Assembly: GCF_052076105.1 (NCBI RefSeq)
Contig: NZ_CP197245.1
Span: forward strand, 3,286,001-3,350,000
DNA length: 64,000 nucleotides
Source: Tardiphaga sp052076105
GTDB taxonomy: Bacteria; Pseudomonadota; Alphaproteobacteria; Rhizobiales; Xanthobacteraceae
Direction: 5' to 3'
Positions 35,821 to 45,028 of this stretch are shown piece by piece. Both the position numbers and the translations under genes were made by a program. The notes beneath the pieces were generated by a model. That model did no database searches, was not told where the DNA came from, and was given only the letters and a program-made list of their open reading frames with translations. How positions within the stretch are numbered: the stretch's first letter is position 1; each line of letters starts with the position of its first letter.

Positions 35821-35997
35821 CTATCTCTGGCCCTGCCGGTGGTCCGGGTCCTGCTCATGGCCGGGTTTCATTCCACCGCCCTGCTGCTGGCCGGGCTTCT
35901 GGCCCTGCTGCCCCGGGCTCTGGCTCTGCTGCCCCGGGCTCTGGCTCTGCTGGCCTGGCTTCTGCTGACCTGGCTTTTGCTGGTTCTGATTGGACAT
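35821..35997 (-). CDS. Small Gln/Pro/Gly-rich repeat protein (58 aa)
   Basis: ATG 35997 is preceded by AAAGGAG with 8-nt spacing, the strongest Shine-Dalgarno in its surroundings, and the frame ends at TAG 35823-35821 before a terminator. The protein is almost only repeats of QQ(K/S)-x-PGQQ type (QKPGQQ, SQSPGQQ twice, GQKPGQQ) and ends with a charged tail (GHEQDPDHRQGQR). Two perfect 21-bp DNA repeats (35911-35952) encode QQSQSPG twice. No signal peptide or membrane segment, so it should be disordered and soluble. Function unknown. Larger overlapping frames on both strands are shadows. Confidence 0.75.
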   Translation of the reverse strand: MSNQNQQKPGQQKPGQQSQSPGQQSQSPGQQGQKPGQQQGGGMKPGHEQDPDHRQGQR

Positions 35998-36315
35998 TCT
36001 TCAATCTCCTTTGTTGAACCATTCAACGCGCGACAACGTGCAGCCCCGATCTTCGTTTCGGTTCCCGCGTGATAATTGCAAGGCCGTTGCGCGGCGCAAC
36101 TGTGACACTGGAACAGCCGTAAATAAGGTGCAGATTTGTGTGCGCTGCGGCGCAATAGAGAGGACGCAAACCGCCGCGAAAAACAGCATGTACAGGCTAC
36201 TTTAGCCGCACCGCCCCCTGTTGCCGCCTCCAATGGCCGCTGTTAGAAAACGATACAACGACGCAATGATCCGGCTGCCGGATCATGGTGGCGCCTCACT
36301 CGAATTCGGCAGCGC
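35998..36315. other. 318-bp divergent spacer between the repeat protein and livH
   Basis: Promoters for both genes must lie here. I see no perfect palindrome or clear sigma-70 pair; a GC-rich inverted tract (GTTGCGCGGCGCAAC, 36084-36098) is the only notable structure. No additional gene. Confidence 0.45.
36084..36098. promoter_or_regulatory. Small palindrome in the livH upstream region
   Basis: GTTGCGC-GGC-GCAAC-type symmetry: GTTGC and GCAAC are 5-bp perfect inverted arms around GCGGC. It might be an operator or fortuitous; nothing else supports it. Confidence 0.25.
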
Positions 36316-37233
36316 ATGGATTATTTCGCCCAGCAACTGATCAACGGACTCGTGCTCGGCTCCATCTATGGCCTGATCGCGATCGGCTATACGATGGTCT
36401 ACGGCATCGTCGGCATGATCAATTTCGCCCATGGCGACATCTTCATGATCGGCGGCTTCATTGCGCTGATCACCTTTCTCATTCTCGTCTCGATCGGCCT
36501 CACCGCAGTACCGGTGATCCTGCTGCTGGTGCTTCTGGTCTCAATGGCGATCACCTCGCTCTATGGCTGGACGATCGAGCGCATCGCCTATCGTCCGTTG
36601 CGCCATTCCTTCCGTCTCGCGCCAATGCTGTCAGCGATTGGCATGTCCTTCGTGCTGACCAATTTCTCGCAGGTCGCGCAGGGCGCCCGCGTCAAGCCCG
36701 TGCCGCCGATCATCACCGGCGGCTATACGTTGCATGAAGGCCCCGACGGTTTTGTGGTGCGCCTCTCCAACATCCAGATCATCGTGGTCATCACCACCAT
36801 CGTGCTGCTGGCGCTGTTCACCTGGCTGGTCGCGCGCACACGCCTCGGCCGCGACATGCGCGCCTGCGAGCAGGACCAGACCATGGCGTCACTGCTCGGC
36901 GTCGATGTCGATCGCACCATCTCCATGACCTTCGTGATCGGCGCGGCACTCGCCGCCGTCGCGGGGATGATGTACCTGCTCTATTACGGCCTCGTGGATT
37001 TCTTCATGGGCTTCGTCGCCGGCATCAAGGCCTTCACCGCCGCCGTGCTCGGCGGCATCGGCTCGCTGCCCGGCGCCATGCTCGGCGGCTTGCTGATCGG
37101 CCTGATCGAGACATTGTGGGCCGCCTACTTCTCCACCGAATACAAGGACGTCGCCGCCTTTTCGATTCTGATCGTGGTGCTGATCTTCCTGCCGACCGGC
37201 CTGCTCGGCCGTCCCGAAGTCGAAAAAGTCTGA
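36316..37233 (+). CDS. livH: Branched-chain amino acid ABC permease LivH
   Basis: 305 residues, eight hydrophobic helices, beginning FAQQLINGLVLGSIYGLIAIGYTMVYGIVGMINFAHGD (quoted parts under 20 residues: GLIAIGYTMVYGIVGMINFA). The late EAA-like loop AFTAAVLGGIGSLPGAMLGG contacts LivG/F. One of two inner-membrane permeases of a HAAT-family importer. First gene of livHMGF-SBP-SBP. The substrate could be branched amino acids or, given the adjacent pca genes, an aromatic acid. Confidence 0.95.
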   Translation: MDYFAQQLINGLVLGSIYGLIAIGYTMVYGIVGMINFAHGDIFMIGGFIALITFLILVSIGLTAVPVILLLVLLVSMAITSLYGWTIERIAYRPLRHSFRLAPMLSAIGMSFVLTNFSQVAQGARVKPVPPIITGGYTLHEGPDGFVVRLSNIQIIVVITTIVLLALFTWLVARTRLGRDMRACEQDQTMASLLGVDVDRTISMTFVIGAALAAVAGMMYLLYYGLVDFFMGFVAGIKAFTAAVLGGIGSLPGAMLGGLLIGLIETLWAAYFSTEYKDVAAFSILIVVLIFLPTGLLGRPEVEKV

Positions 37234-37243
37234 CGGGATCCAA

Positions 37244-38566
37244 GTGGCAGCAAACGCATCACAAGCAAAGACTGCCCGCGGCCCGGACGCCGCATTCATC
37301 CTCAAGAAGGCCGTGATCTCCGCGCTGGTCGCGCTGGTGCTGTTCTCGCTGATGATCGGCATCCGAACCGAAGCCGGCTCCGACGGACAGCTGACCTGGT
37401 GGACCCGCTTCGGCGATCTTGCCGCCATGGTCGCCGTGGTGTTTGGGGGCAGTATCGTCATGGAGCTGCTGCGCCGCTGGTGGGGACCTGTGGGCACTGC
37501 GCGCGTGGTGCCGCCTTCGGCGACCAAGGCATTCTCCTTCGCCGGCCGTGCGCTGGTGCCGGCGCTGTTGATCTTCACCTTCCTTGTCCCGGTGATCTTC
37601 TACGACGAGCGCTACATCCTCGATCTCGGCATTCTCGTGCTGACTTACGTGATGCTCGGCTGGGGCCTCAACGTGGTTGTCGGCCTCGCCGGCCTGCTCG
37701 ATCTCGGCTATGTCGCCTTCTATGCCGTCGGCGCCTATTCCTACGCGCTGCTGGCCACCAATTTCGGCCTGTCGTTCTGGATCTGCCTGCCGCTTGCCGG
37801 CATTCTCGCCGCGTTCTTCGGCGTGCTGCTCGGCTTTCCGGTCCTGCGGCTGCGCGGCGATTATCTCGCCATCGTTACATTGGCCTTTGGCGAGATCATC
37901 CGCCTCGTCATCATCAACTGGCAGACGCTCACCGGCGGCCCCAACGGCATCTCCGGCATTCCGCGTCCCACGATGTTCGGCATTCCGCTGACGCCTGGCG
38001 ATGACGGCCTCGCTGCCCTCCTTCGCATCGAGTTCTCGCCGACCCACCGTATCGTCTTCCTGTTCTATCTGATCCTCGCCCTCGCACTGCTCACCAACTG
38101 GGTCACCATCCGCCTGCGCCGCCTGCCGATCGGGCGCGCCTGGGAAGCGCTGCGCGAAGACGAAGTTGCCTGCCGCGCGCTCGGTATCAACACAACGACG
38201 ACGAAGCTCACCGCCTTCGCCACCGGCGCCATGTTCGGCGGCTTCGCCGGCGCGTTCTTTGCAACCCGTCAGGGTTTCATCAGCCCCGAATCCTTCACCT
38301 TCCATGAATCCGCACTGGTGCTGGCCATCGTCGTGCTCGGCGGCATGGGCTCGCAGCTCGGCGTGGCGCTCGCAGCGCTCGCGATGATCGGCGGTTTCGA
38401 ACTGTTCCGCGGGCTCGAGCAATTCCGCATGCTGGTGTTCGGCGGCGCCATGGTGCTGCTGATGATCTGGCGCCCGCGCGGCCTGATCGGCCACCGCGCA
38501 CCCACCGTCTTTCTCGAACGTAATACGGCCATCTCGTCCGACCTCGTCAAAGAGGGGCACGGATGA
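37244..38566 (+). CDS. livM: Branched-chain amino acid ABC permease LivM
   Basis: 440 residues from GTG 37244, 10 nt after livH. It has ~10 helices, an N-terminal extension of ~120 residues with two helices typical of long LivM, and the family signatures GLNVVVGLAGLLDLGYVAFYA (core GLAGLLDLGYVAF), GGPNGISGIPRP and VVLGGMGSQLGVALAA near the end. Its stop overlaps livG by 4 bp. It pairs with LivH. Confidence 0.95.
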   Translation: MAANASQAKTARGPDAAFILKKAVISALVALVLFSLMIGIRTEAGSDGQLTWWTRFGDLAAMVAVVFGGSIVMELLRRWWGPVGTARVVPPSATKAFSFAGRALVPALLIFTFLVPVIFYDERYILDLGILVLTYVMLGWGLNVVVGLAGLLDLGYVAFYAVGAYSYALLATNFGLSFWICLPLAGILAAFFGVLLGFPVLRLRGDYLAIVTLAFGEIIRLVIINWQTLTGGPNGISGIPRPTMFGIPLTPGDDGLAALLRIEFSPTHRIVFLFYLILALALLTNWVTIRLRRLPIGRAWEALREDEVACRALGINTTTTKLTAFATGAMFGGFAGAFFATRQGFISPESFTFHESALVLAIVVLGGMGSQLGVALAALAMIGGFELFRGLEQFRMLVFGGAMVLLMIWRPRGLIGHRAPTVFLERNTAISSDLVKEGHG

Positions 38567-39389
38567 ACATCAACGACATCCTCAGCGTTGAAAATCTGAC
38601 GATGCGCTTCGGTGGCATCGTGGCCGTCAACGACCTCTCCTTCACGGCCGAACGCGGCAAGATCACTGCACTGATCGGCCCCAACGGCGCCGGCAAGACC
38701 ACCGTCTTCAATTGCATTACCGGCTTCTACAAGCCGACATCCGGCGCCATCAAGCTGCGCCACAGCGACGGTGAGTGGCGGCTGGAGCGGCTGAACGATT
38801 TCCGCATCTCGAAGATCGCCAAGGTCGCGCGCACCTTCCAGAATATCCGGCTGTTTCCCGGGATGACCGCACTGGAAAACCTGATGGTGGCGCAGCACAA
38901 CACGCTGATGCGCGCCTCGGGCTTCACGTTTCTCGGCCTGTTCGGCGTGCCCAGCTATCGCGCCGCGGAGAAAGCGGCGATCGATCTCGCGCGCTACTGG
39001 CTCGATCAGATCGGCCTTCTGGAGCGCGCTGACGATGCCGCCGGCAACCTGCCCTACGGCGACCAGCGTCGCCTCGAGATCGCGCGCGCGATGTGTACCG
39101 AACCGGCGCTGCTCTGCCTCGACGAGCCCGCCGCTGGCCTCAATGCGCGCGAGAGCGCGGCGCTCAATGAGCTGCTGCTGAAGATCCGCGCCGAGCATGG
39201 CACCTCGATCCTGCTCATCGAGCACGACATGTCGGTGGTGATGGAGATCTCCGACCATATCAACGTGCTCGATTATGGCGTGAAGATCGCCGACGGCACG
39301 CCGCAGCAGATCCGCGACAATCCCAAGGTGATCGCCGCCTATCTCGGCGCGGATGAAGAGGAAGCGATCGCGGTGATGGAGGGCGAGAC

Positions 39390-39393
<4 letters not shown>
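38563..39393 (+). CDS. livG: Branched-chain amino acid ABC ATPase LivG
   Basis: 276 residues. Walker A GPNGAGKTT (~40-48), Q-loop TFQNIRLFPGMTALENL, signature LPYGDQRRLEIARAM, Walker B LLCLDEPAAGLN, H-loop LIEHDM. The long insert before the signature and the C-terminal VIAAYLG motif are LivG-specific. ATP hydrolysis drives import through LivHM. Overlaps livM and livF by 4 bp each. Confidence 0.95.
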
Positions 39394-40127
<734 letters not shown>

Positions 40128-40171
40128 CGGATCGATATCCTTCATCACATGACGATCGAACACGTAGAGCG

Positions 40172-40250
40172 ATGCAAACAATCGACACTATTCTGAAGGT
40201 AGAATGATGCGCCAATTGCGATTCCGTCGCGGCGTCGCGTTTGTTTGCAT
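40172..40250. promoter_or_regulatory. Inverted ATGCAAACAA sites before the first SBP gene
   Basis: ATGCAAACAA (40172-40181) and its exact reverse complement TTGTTTGCAT (40241-40250) are spaced 59 bp apart. The second is 25 bp before the SBP start. The exact pairing suggests a protein-binding pair or a looped structure; the factor is unknown. Confidence 0.45.
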
Positions 40251-40274
40251 TCGAACGGAACACGGGGACTTCCT

Positions 40275-41384
40275 ATGAAATTCATCAAACTCATCGGCCT
40301 GACGGCAGGTGCTTCGATTGCGCTGGCGTCCGTTGCACTGGCACAGGATATTCCTGTCGCCGTCGCATCATCCCTGACCGGCAGCGAATCGGCTTTCGGC
40401 CGCCAATTCAAGAATGGCGCCGAACTTGCCGTCGCCGATATCAACGCCGCCGGCGGTCTGTTGAACAAGAAACTGGCGCTACAGGTCGGCGATGATGCCT
40501 GCGATCCCAAGCAGGCGCGCTCGATCGCCGAGAAATTCGCCAGCGCGCGCATTCCGTTCGTCGCCGGTCACTATTGTTCGTCATCGTCGATCCCGGCGTC
40601 GGAAGCCTATGCCGATGGCAATGTGCTGCAGATCTCGCCGGGCTCGACCAATCCGCTGTTCACCGAACGCAAGCTCGCCAATGTGCTGCGCGTCTGCGGC
40701 CGCGACGATCAGCAGGGTTTTGTCGCCGGCGAGTACATAGCCAAGAACTACAAGGGCAAGAATATCGCGATCCTGAACGACAAGACGACCTATGGAAAAG
40801 GCCTCGCCGACGAAACCAGGAAGGCGCTGAACAAGGCCGGCGTCACCGAGAAGATGTTCGAGAGCTACAACAAGGGCGACAAGGATTTTAATGCGATCGT
40901 ATCGCGCCTAAAGCGCGACAGTATCGATCTGGTCTACGTGGGCGGCTATCACCAGGAAGCCGGCCTCATCGTGCGCCAGATGCGCGACCAGGGCCTCAAG
41001 ACGGTGCTGATGGCGGGCGACGCTATCAACGACAAGGAGTTCGCCTCGATTACCGGCCCGGCTGCGGAAGGCACGCTGTTCACCTTCGGCCCCGACCCGC
41101 GCAACAAGCCGACCGCCAAGGCGATCGTCGACCGCTTCAAGGCCAAGAACATCGACCCCGAGGGCTACACGCTCTACACCTATGCAGCATTCCAGGTCTG
41201 GTCGCAGGCCGTCGCCAAAGCCGGCACCACCGACACCAAGAAGGTGATGGACACAATCAAGGCCGGCGAATGGGACACCGTGCTCGGCAAGCTGGCCTTC
41301 GACGCCAAGGGCGACATCAAGGCCATCGACTACGTCGTCTACAAGTGGGACGCCAAGGGCGACTACGCCGAGCTGAAGCAGTAA
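40275..41384 (+). CDS. livK: LivJ/LivK-type periplasmic binding protein (copy 1)
   Basis: 369 residues from ATG 40275 (GGGGA 8 nt upstream). Signal peptide LIGLTAGASIALASVALAQ. Mature: DIPVAVASSLTGSESAFGRQ, a two-Cys pair (DACDPKQARS and GHYCSSSS) matching the disulfide of LivJ, then VCGRDDQQG and YVGGYHQEAGL. It delivers substrate to LivHMGF. It is 148 nt after livF, and downstream there is the hairpin at 41394-41427 and then a nearly identical paralog. Confidence 0.95.
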   Translation: MKFIKLIGLTAGASIALASVALAQDIPVAVASSLTGSESAFGRQFKNGAELAVADINAAGGLLNKKLALQVGDDACDPKQARSIAEKFASARIPFVAGHYCSSSSIPASEAYADGNVLQISPGSTNPLFTERKLANVLRVCGRDDQQGFVAGEYIAKNYKGKNIAILNDKTTYGKGLADETRKALNKAGVTEKMFESYNKGDKDFNAIVSRLKRDSIDLVYVGGYHQEAGLIVRQMRDQGLKTVLMAGDAINDKEFASITGPAAEGTLFTFGPDPRNKPTAKAIVDRFKAKNIDPEGYTLYTYAAFQVWSQAVAKAGTTDTKKVMDTIKAGEWDTVLGKLAFDAKGDIKAIDYVVYKWDAKGDYAELKQ

Positions 41385-41393
41385 GCCTGCAGA

Positions 41394-41427
41394 GCCGCAC
41401 CTCTCCGTGCATAGCGAGAGGTGCGGC
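41394..41427. repeat. 12-bp perfect hairpin between the two SBP genes
   Basis: GCCGCACCTCTC pairs exactly with GAGAGGTGCGGC around a 10-nt loop. It starts 10 nt after the stop of SBP copy 1. No T-run follows, so it may protect the 3' end of the mRNA or attenuate read-through. Confidence 0.6.
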
Positions 41428-41649
41428 GACTGCCCATACCAGGGCGGCTTCGGCATCTTTTTTGGGCCGCCGGAACGGGCTCGCACAGCGAAAGCTCTTG
41501 CGACGACCTGCCGCAGCCGGACTCACAGGCTGGCTGTTTGCGGCCGAAAATTGCCGATGACTCGGCATCAAAATAAGTTGAGAATGATCCTATCGTTCGG
41601 GCGGCCGGATTGCGTTTGTGGCCGAAAACTCTTTGCGAGGATCATCCCC

Positions 41650-42777
41650 ATGAAACCATTGAATGTGATCGGCCAGTTGACCGGGCTTGCCTTTGCCGTG
41701 TCGCTGCTTTCGACCGCAGCTTTTGCACAGGACATCAATGTCGCGGTCGCCGGCCCGATGACGGGCGGCGAATCCGCCTTCGGCCGCCAGATGAAGAACG
41801 GCGCCGACCAGGCTGTGGCCGATCTCAATGCCGCTGGCGGCGTGCTCGGCAAGAAACTGGCGCTGCAGGTCGGCGACGATTCCTGCGATCCCAAACAGGC
41901 CCGCTCCATCGCCGAGAAGCTCGCAAGCTCCAAGGTGCCGTTCGTTGCCGGCCATTTCTGCTCGTCGTCGTCGATCCCGGCCTCGGAAGCCTATGCCGAC
42001 GGTAACGTGCTTCAGATCACGCCGGCGTCAACCAATCCGCTGTTCACCGAACGCAAGCTCGCCAATGTGCTGCGCGTCTGCGGCCGTGACGACCAGCAGG
42101 GCCTCGTTGCCGCCGACTACATCGCCAGGAACTTCAAGGGCAAGAACGTCGCGATCCTCAACGACAAGACCACTTACGGCAAGGGTCTCGCCGACGAGAC
42201 CAAGAAGGCGCTGAACAAGGCAGGCTTCACCGAGAAGATGTTCGAGAGCTACACCAAGGGCGACAAGGATTTCAACTCGATCGTCTCACGCCTGAAGCGC
42301 GAAAATATCGATCTCGTTTACGTGGGTGGTTATCACCAGGAAGCTGGCCTGATCCTGCGCCAGATGCGCGACCAGGGCCTCAAGACCGTGCTGATGGCCG
42401 GTGACGCCATGAACGACAAGGAATTCGCCTCGATCACCGGCCCCGCGGCGGAAGGCACGCTGTTCACCTTCGGTCCCGACCCGCGCAACAAGCCGACCGC
42501 CAAGGCGATCGTCGAGAAGTTCAAGGCCAAGAACATCGATCCGGAAGGCTATACGCTCTACACCTATGCGGCGTTCCAGGTCTGGTCGCAGGCCGTCGCC
42601 AAAGCGGGCACGACCGATACCAAGAAGGTGATGGACGTGATCAAGGCCGGCGAATGGGACACCGTACTCGGCAAGATGGCGTTCGACGCAAAGGGCGACA
42701 TCAAGGCGATCGACTATGTCGTCTACAAGTGGGACGCCAAGGGCAACTACGCGGAGATCAGCAACAAGGGGACGTGA
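41650..42777 (+). CDS. LivJ/LivK-type periplasmic binding protein (copy 2)
   Basis: 375 residues from ATG 41650 (GAGGA 8 nt upstream). Signal peptide GLAFAVSLLSTAAFAQ. From DINVAVAGPMTGGESAFGRQ on it is nearly identical to copy 1, including DSCDPKQARS, GHFCSSSS and the C-terminal IKAIDYVVYKWDAKG; the signal peptides and upstream regions differ. It appears to be a recent tandem duplicate, perhaps retained for a different ligand range. Separate promoter likely in the 265-nt spacer. Confidence 0.95.
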   Translation: MKPLNVIGQLTGLAFAVSLLSTAAFAQDINVAVAGPMTGGESAFGRQMKNGADQAVADLNAAGGVLGKKLALQVGDDSCDPKQARSIAEKLASSKVPFVAGHFCSSSSIPASEAYADGNVLQITPASTNPLFTERKLANVLRVCGRDDQQGLVAADYIARNFKGKNVAILNDKTTYGKGLADETKKALNKAGFTEKMFESYTKGDKDFNSIVSRLKRENIDLVYVGGYHQEAGLILRQMRDQGLKTVLMAGDAMNDKEFASITGPAAEGTLFTFGPDPRNKPTAKAIVEKFKAKNIDPEGYTLYTYAAFQVWSQAVAKAGTTDTKKVMDVIKAGEWDTVLGKMAFDAKGDIKAIDYVVYKWDAKGNYAEISNKGT

Positions 42778-42802
42778 TTAGCTGTTGAAACGGCAGCGCT
42801 TC

Positions 42803-42836
42803 CTTAACCTCTCCCCGCTTGCGGGGAGAGGTTAAG
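42803..42836. repeat. 16-bp perfect palindrome between convergent genes
   Basis: CTTAACCTCTCCCCGC / GCGGGGAGAGGTTAAG with a 2-nt loop lies between SBP copy 2 and ccdA. The CTCCCCGC-GCGGGGAG core recurs at 50264-50280. It likely acts as a transcript end and belongs to a dispersed repeat class. Confidence 0.7.
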
Positions 42837-42846
42837 AGAGAGCCGC

Positions 42847-43581
42847 TCACCCGAAATTCTGCAGCGCGGGAAACGTCTCCAGCAGCCAGATGCTGGCATT
42901 CGAGACGGCACCGGTAAGAAACGCGATGCCGGTGATCACCATCAGCACGCCCATGGCGCGCTCGACATGGACGAGGTGTTTCTTCATGCGCGCAAACACG
43001 CTGGAGAATTGCTCCACCATGAAGGCTGCGATCAGAAACGGAATGCCGAGGCCGAGGGAATAGACCGCGAGCAGCCCTGCGCCCTTGGTCACCGTTGCTT
43101 CTGCGGCCGCCACCGACAGGATCGCCGCAAGGATCGGACCGATGCACGGCGTCCAGCCAAACGCAAAAGCCAACCCCATCACATAGGCGCCCCACAGTCC
43201 CACGGGCCTGGGCATGCTCAGACGCCCCTCGCGCATCAGGAGACCGATCCGCGTCAGGCCAAGAAAATGCAGGCCCATCAAGATGATCAGGACGCCGGCG
43301 ATAACCGACAGTTCCGCCGCATAGGCACGGACAACACTGCCGACCAGGCTGGCGCTGGCGCCGAGCGCCACGAACACCGTGGAGAAGCCCAGCACGAACA
43401 TGCCGGCCGAGATCATCACCGCGCGCTTCGAGGCCGCTTCCTGCTCGTCATTGGCGACGTGCTCGATGGTCGCGCCCGTGAGATAAATCAGATAGGGCGG
43501 CACCAGCGGCAGCACGCAGGGCGACAGGAATGAGACAATGCCGGCAATCAATGCGGCGGGGATCGTGACATCGGAGATCAT
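42847..43581 (-). CDS. ccdA: Cytochrome c biogenesis protein CcdA
   Basis: 244 residues with six helices. The two redox Cys are in SFLSPCVLPLVPPY (~21) and FGWTPCIGPILAAI (~150). CcdA carries reducing equivalents from cytoplasmic thioredoxin across the inner membrane for cytochrome c maturation or other thiol pathways. It stands alone here; its partner thioredoxin-like protein is not adjacent. Divergent from the P1 peptidase gene. Confidence 0.95.
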   Translation of the reverse strand: MISDVTIPAALIAGIVSFLSPCVLPLVPPYLIYLTGATIEHVANDEQEAASKRAVMISAGMFVLGFSTVFVALGASASLVGSVVRAYAAELSVIAGVLIILMGLHFLGLTRIGLLMREGRLSMPRPVGLWGAYVMGLAFAFGWTPCIGPILAAILSVAAAEATVTKGAGLLAVYSLGLGIPFLIAAFMVEQFSSVFARMKKHLVHVERAMGVLMVITGIAFLTGAVSNASIWLLETFPALQNFG

Positions 43582-43718
43582 GCGGCTAGATGCACCGCTG
43601 ACATGACGGGATGCAAGCGGGATGGATCAAATGCCCGCCACTTCCGGCTGTTGTGATCGCGCGTGATCGGTTGACCGGGGAGCCTTGCTGCGGTCTGGTC
43701 AGCCAAGAGGGAACCGCC

Positions 43719-44711
43719 ATGAAGAACCTGCTCACCGATATCGCCGGCGTCCGCGTCGGCCACGCGGACGATGCGAAACTGGCCTCCGGCGTCACCGCCA
43801 TCCTGTTCGACAGGCCGGCCGTGGCCTCTGTCGACATACGCGGCGGCGGACCGGGCACACGCGAGAGCGCCCTGCTCGATCCTGTCAACACCGTGGACGC
43901 CATCCACGGCCTCGCGCTGGCCGGCGGCTCGGCCTTCGGCCTCGAAGCCGGCGGCGGCGTGCAGGCCTGGCTCGCCGAACAGGGCCGCGGCTACCAGATC
44001 GGCAACGCCGTCATCCCCATCGTGCCAGGCGCGATCCTGTTCGACCTGCTCAATGGCGGCGACAAGGCCTGGGGCCGCTTTCCGCCCTATCGCGATCTCG
44101 GCTATGCCGCCGCTGCGGCAGCTAGCAATGACTTCAAGCTCGGCAGCGTCGGCGCAGGGCTCGGCGCCACGACAGTCAACTATAAAGGTGGCATCGGCTC
44201 GGCCTCTGCCGTCACGCCATCGGGCGTGCGCGTCGCCGCACTCGCGGCGGTCAATGCGGTCGGCAGCGTCACCATCGGCGATGGCCCGCACTTCTGGGCG
44301 ACGTCCTTCGAAGTCGGCAATGAGTTCGGCGGACACGGGATGCCGAACACAATGAAACCCGAGATGCTGGAGATGCGCATCAAGGGCGGACCGGCGGTAA
44401 CGTCGATCGAGAACACGACGCTCGCCGTGGTCGTCACCGATGCGATCCTGACCAAGGCGCAGGCACGGCGTCTCGCCATAATGGCGCAGACCGGATTTGC
44501 GCGCGCGATCTATCCGGTGCATGCGCCGCTTGATGGCGACATCGTGTTTGCGGCCGCGACGGGCGAGAAGCCGATCGATCCGCTGGTCGGTCTCACTGAA
44601 CTCGGCATGGTTGCGGGCAATGTCATCGCCCGCGCCATCGCGCGCGGTGTGTATGAAGCGACAGCACTGCCCTTCGCCGGCGCACTCCCGGCATTTCGCG
44701 ACCGGCACTAG
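43719..44711 (+). CDS. P1 family (DmpA-like) peptidase
   Basis: 330 residues from ATG 43719 (AGAGGGA upstream). MKNLLTDIAGVRVGHADD, FDRPAVASVDIRGGGPGTRE, NAVIPIVPGAILFDL and YKGGIGSASAVTPSG are family landmarks. The GGIGSAS motif contains the Ser at which these N-terminal nucleophile hydrolases cleave themselves into two chains. They act as aminopeptidases or beta-peptide hydrolases. Cytosolic; substrate unknown. Divergent from ccdA. Confidence 0.9.
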   Translation: MKNLLTDIAGVRVGHADDAKLASGVTAILFDRPAVASVDIRGGGPGTRESALLDPVNTVDAIHGLALAGGSAFGLEAGGGVQAWLAEQGRGYQIGNAVIPIVPGAILFDLLNGGDKAWGRFPPYRDLGYAAAAAASNDFKLGSVGAGLGATTVNYKGGIGSASAVTPSGVRVAALAAVNAVGSVTIGDGPHFWATSFEVGNEFGGHGMPNTMKPEMLEMRIKGGPAVTSIENTTLAVVVTDAILTKAQARRLAIMAQTGFARAIYPVHAPLDGDIVFAAATGEKPIDPLVGLTELGMVAGNVIARAIARGVYEATALPFAGALPAFRDRH

Positions 44712-44776
44712 ATCATCGCAACGCAACCAATCGCGCCGGTAATTGTTTCTATCCAGGAGACATTCGGAGGATTGCG

Positions 44777-45028
44777 ATGCCGTCGAGTGCAATTCGACAT
44801 CTCGCTTACGATCCGGTGAGCCGCGAATTGCGCGTCACCTTCACCAGCGGTCGTCGGTATGCCTATGCGCAGGTGCCGCCGGAAGTTCACGCGGCCTTCA
44901 GCAGCGCGGCGTCACGCGGCGCGTTCTTCAATCACCGTATTCGTGATCGCTTCGCCTATCGCGAATTGACGCGTTCGGGATCCGAACGCAAATCAGGCGC
45001 TGATCGCCAGCGTCGACTTCATGTTTGA
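44777..45028 (+). CDS. KTSC domain protein
   Basis: 83 residues, one KTSC domain (named after the C-terminus of Lys-tRNA synthetases): SSAIRHLAYDPVSRELRVTF, SGRRYAYAQVPPEV and AFFNHRIRDRFAYREL. GGAGG lies 6 nt before ATG 44777. The domain may bind RNA or act as a small adaptor; no function is established. The 3' end overlaps the convergent EF-hand gene by 36 bp. Confidence 0.88.
   Translation: MPSSAIRHLAYDPVSRELRVTFTSGRRYAYAQVPPEVHAAFSSAASRGAFFNHRIRDRFAYRELTRSGSERKSGADRQRRLHV

Noticed and set aside
35868..36233. 121-codon minus-strand frame overlapping the small repeat protein
   Set aside because: A different phase of the repeat gene; Ser/Arg-rich shadow. The 35821-35997 frame has the Shine-Dalgarno and terminator.
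37259..38560. 433-codon frame on the minus strand opposite livM
   Set aside because: Antisense shadow of a GC-rich gene: charged, His/Gln/Arg-heavy composition, no family features, fully inside livM.
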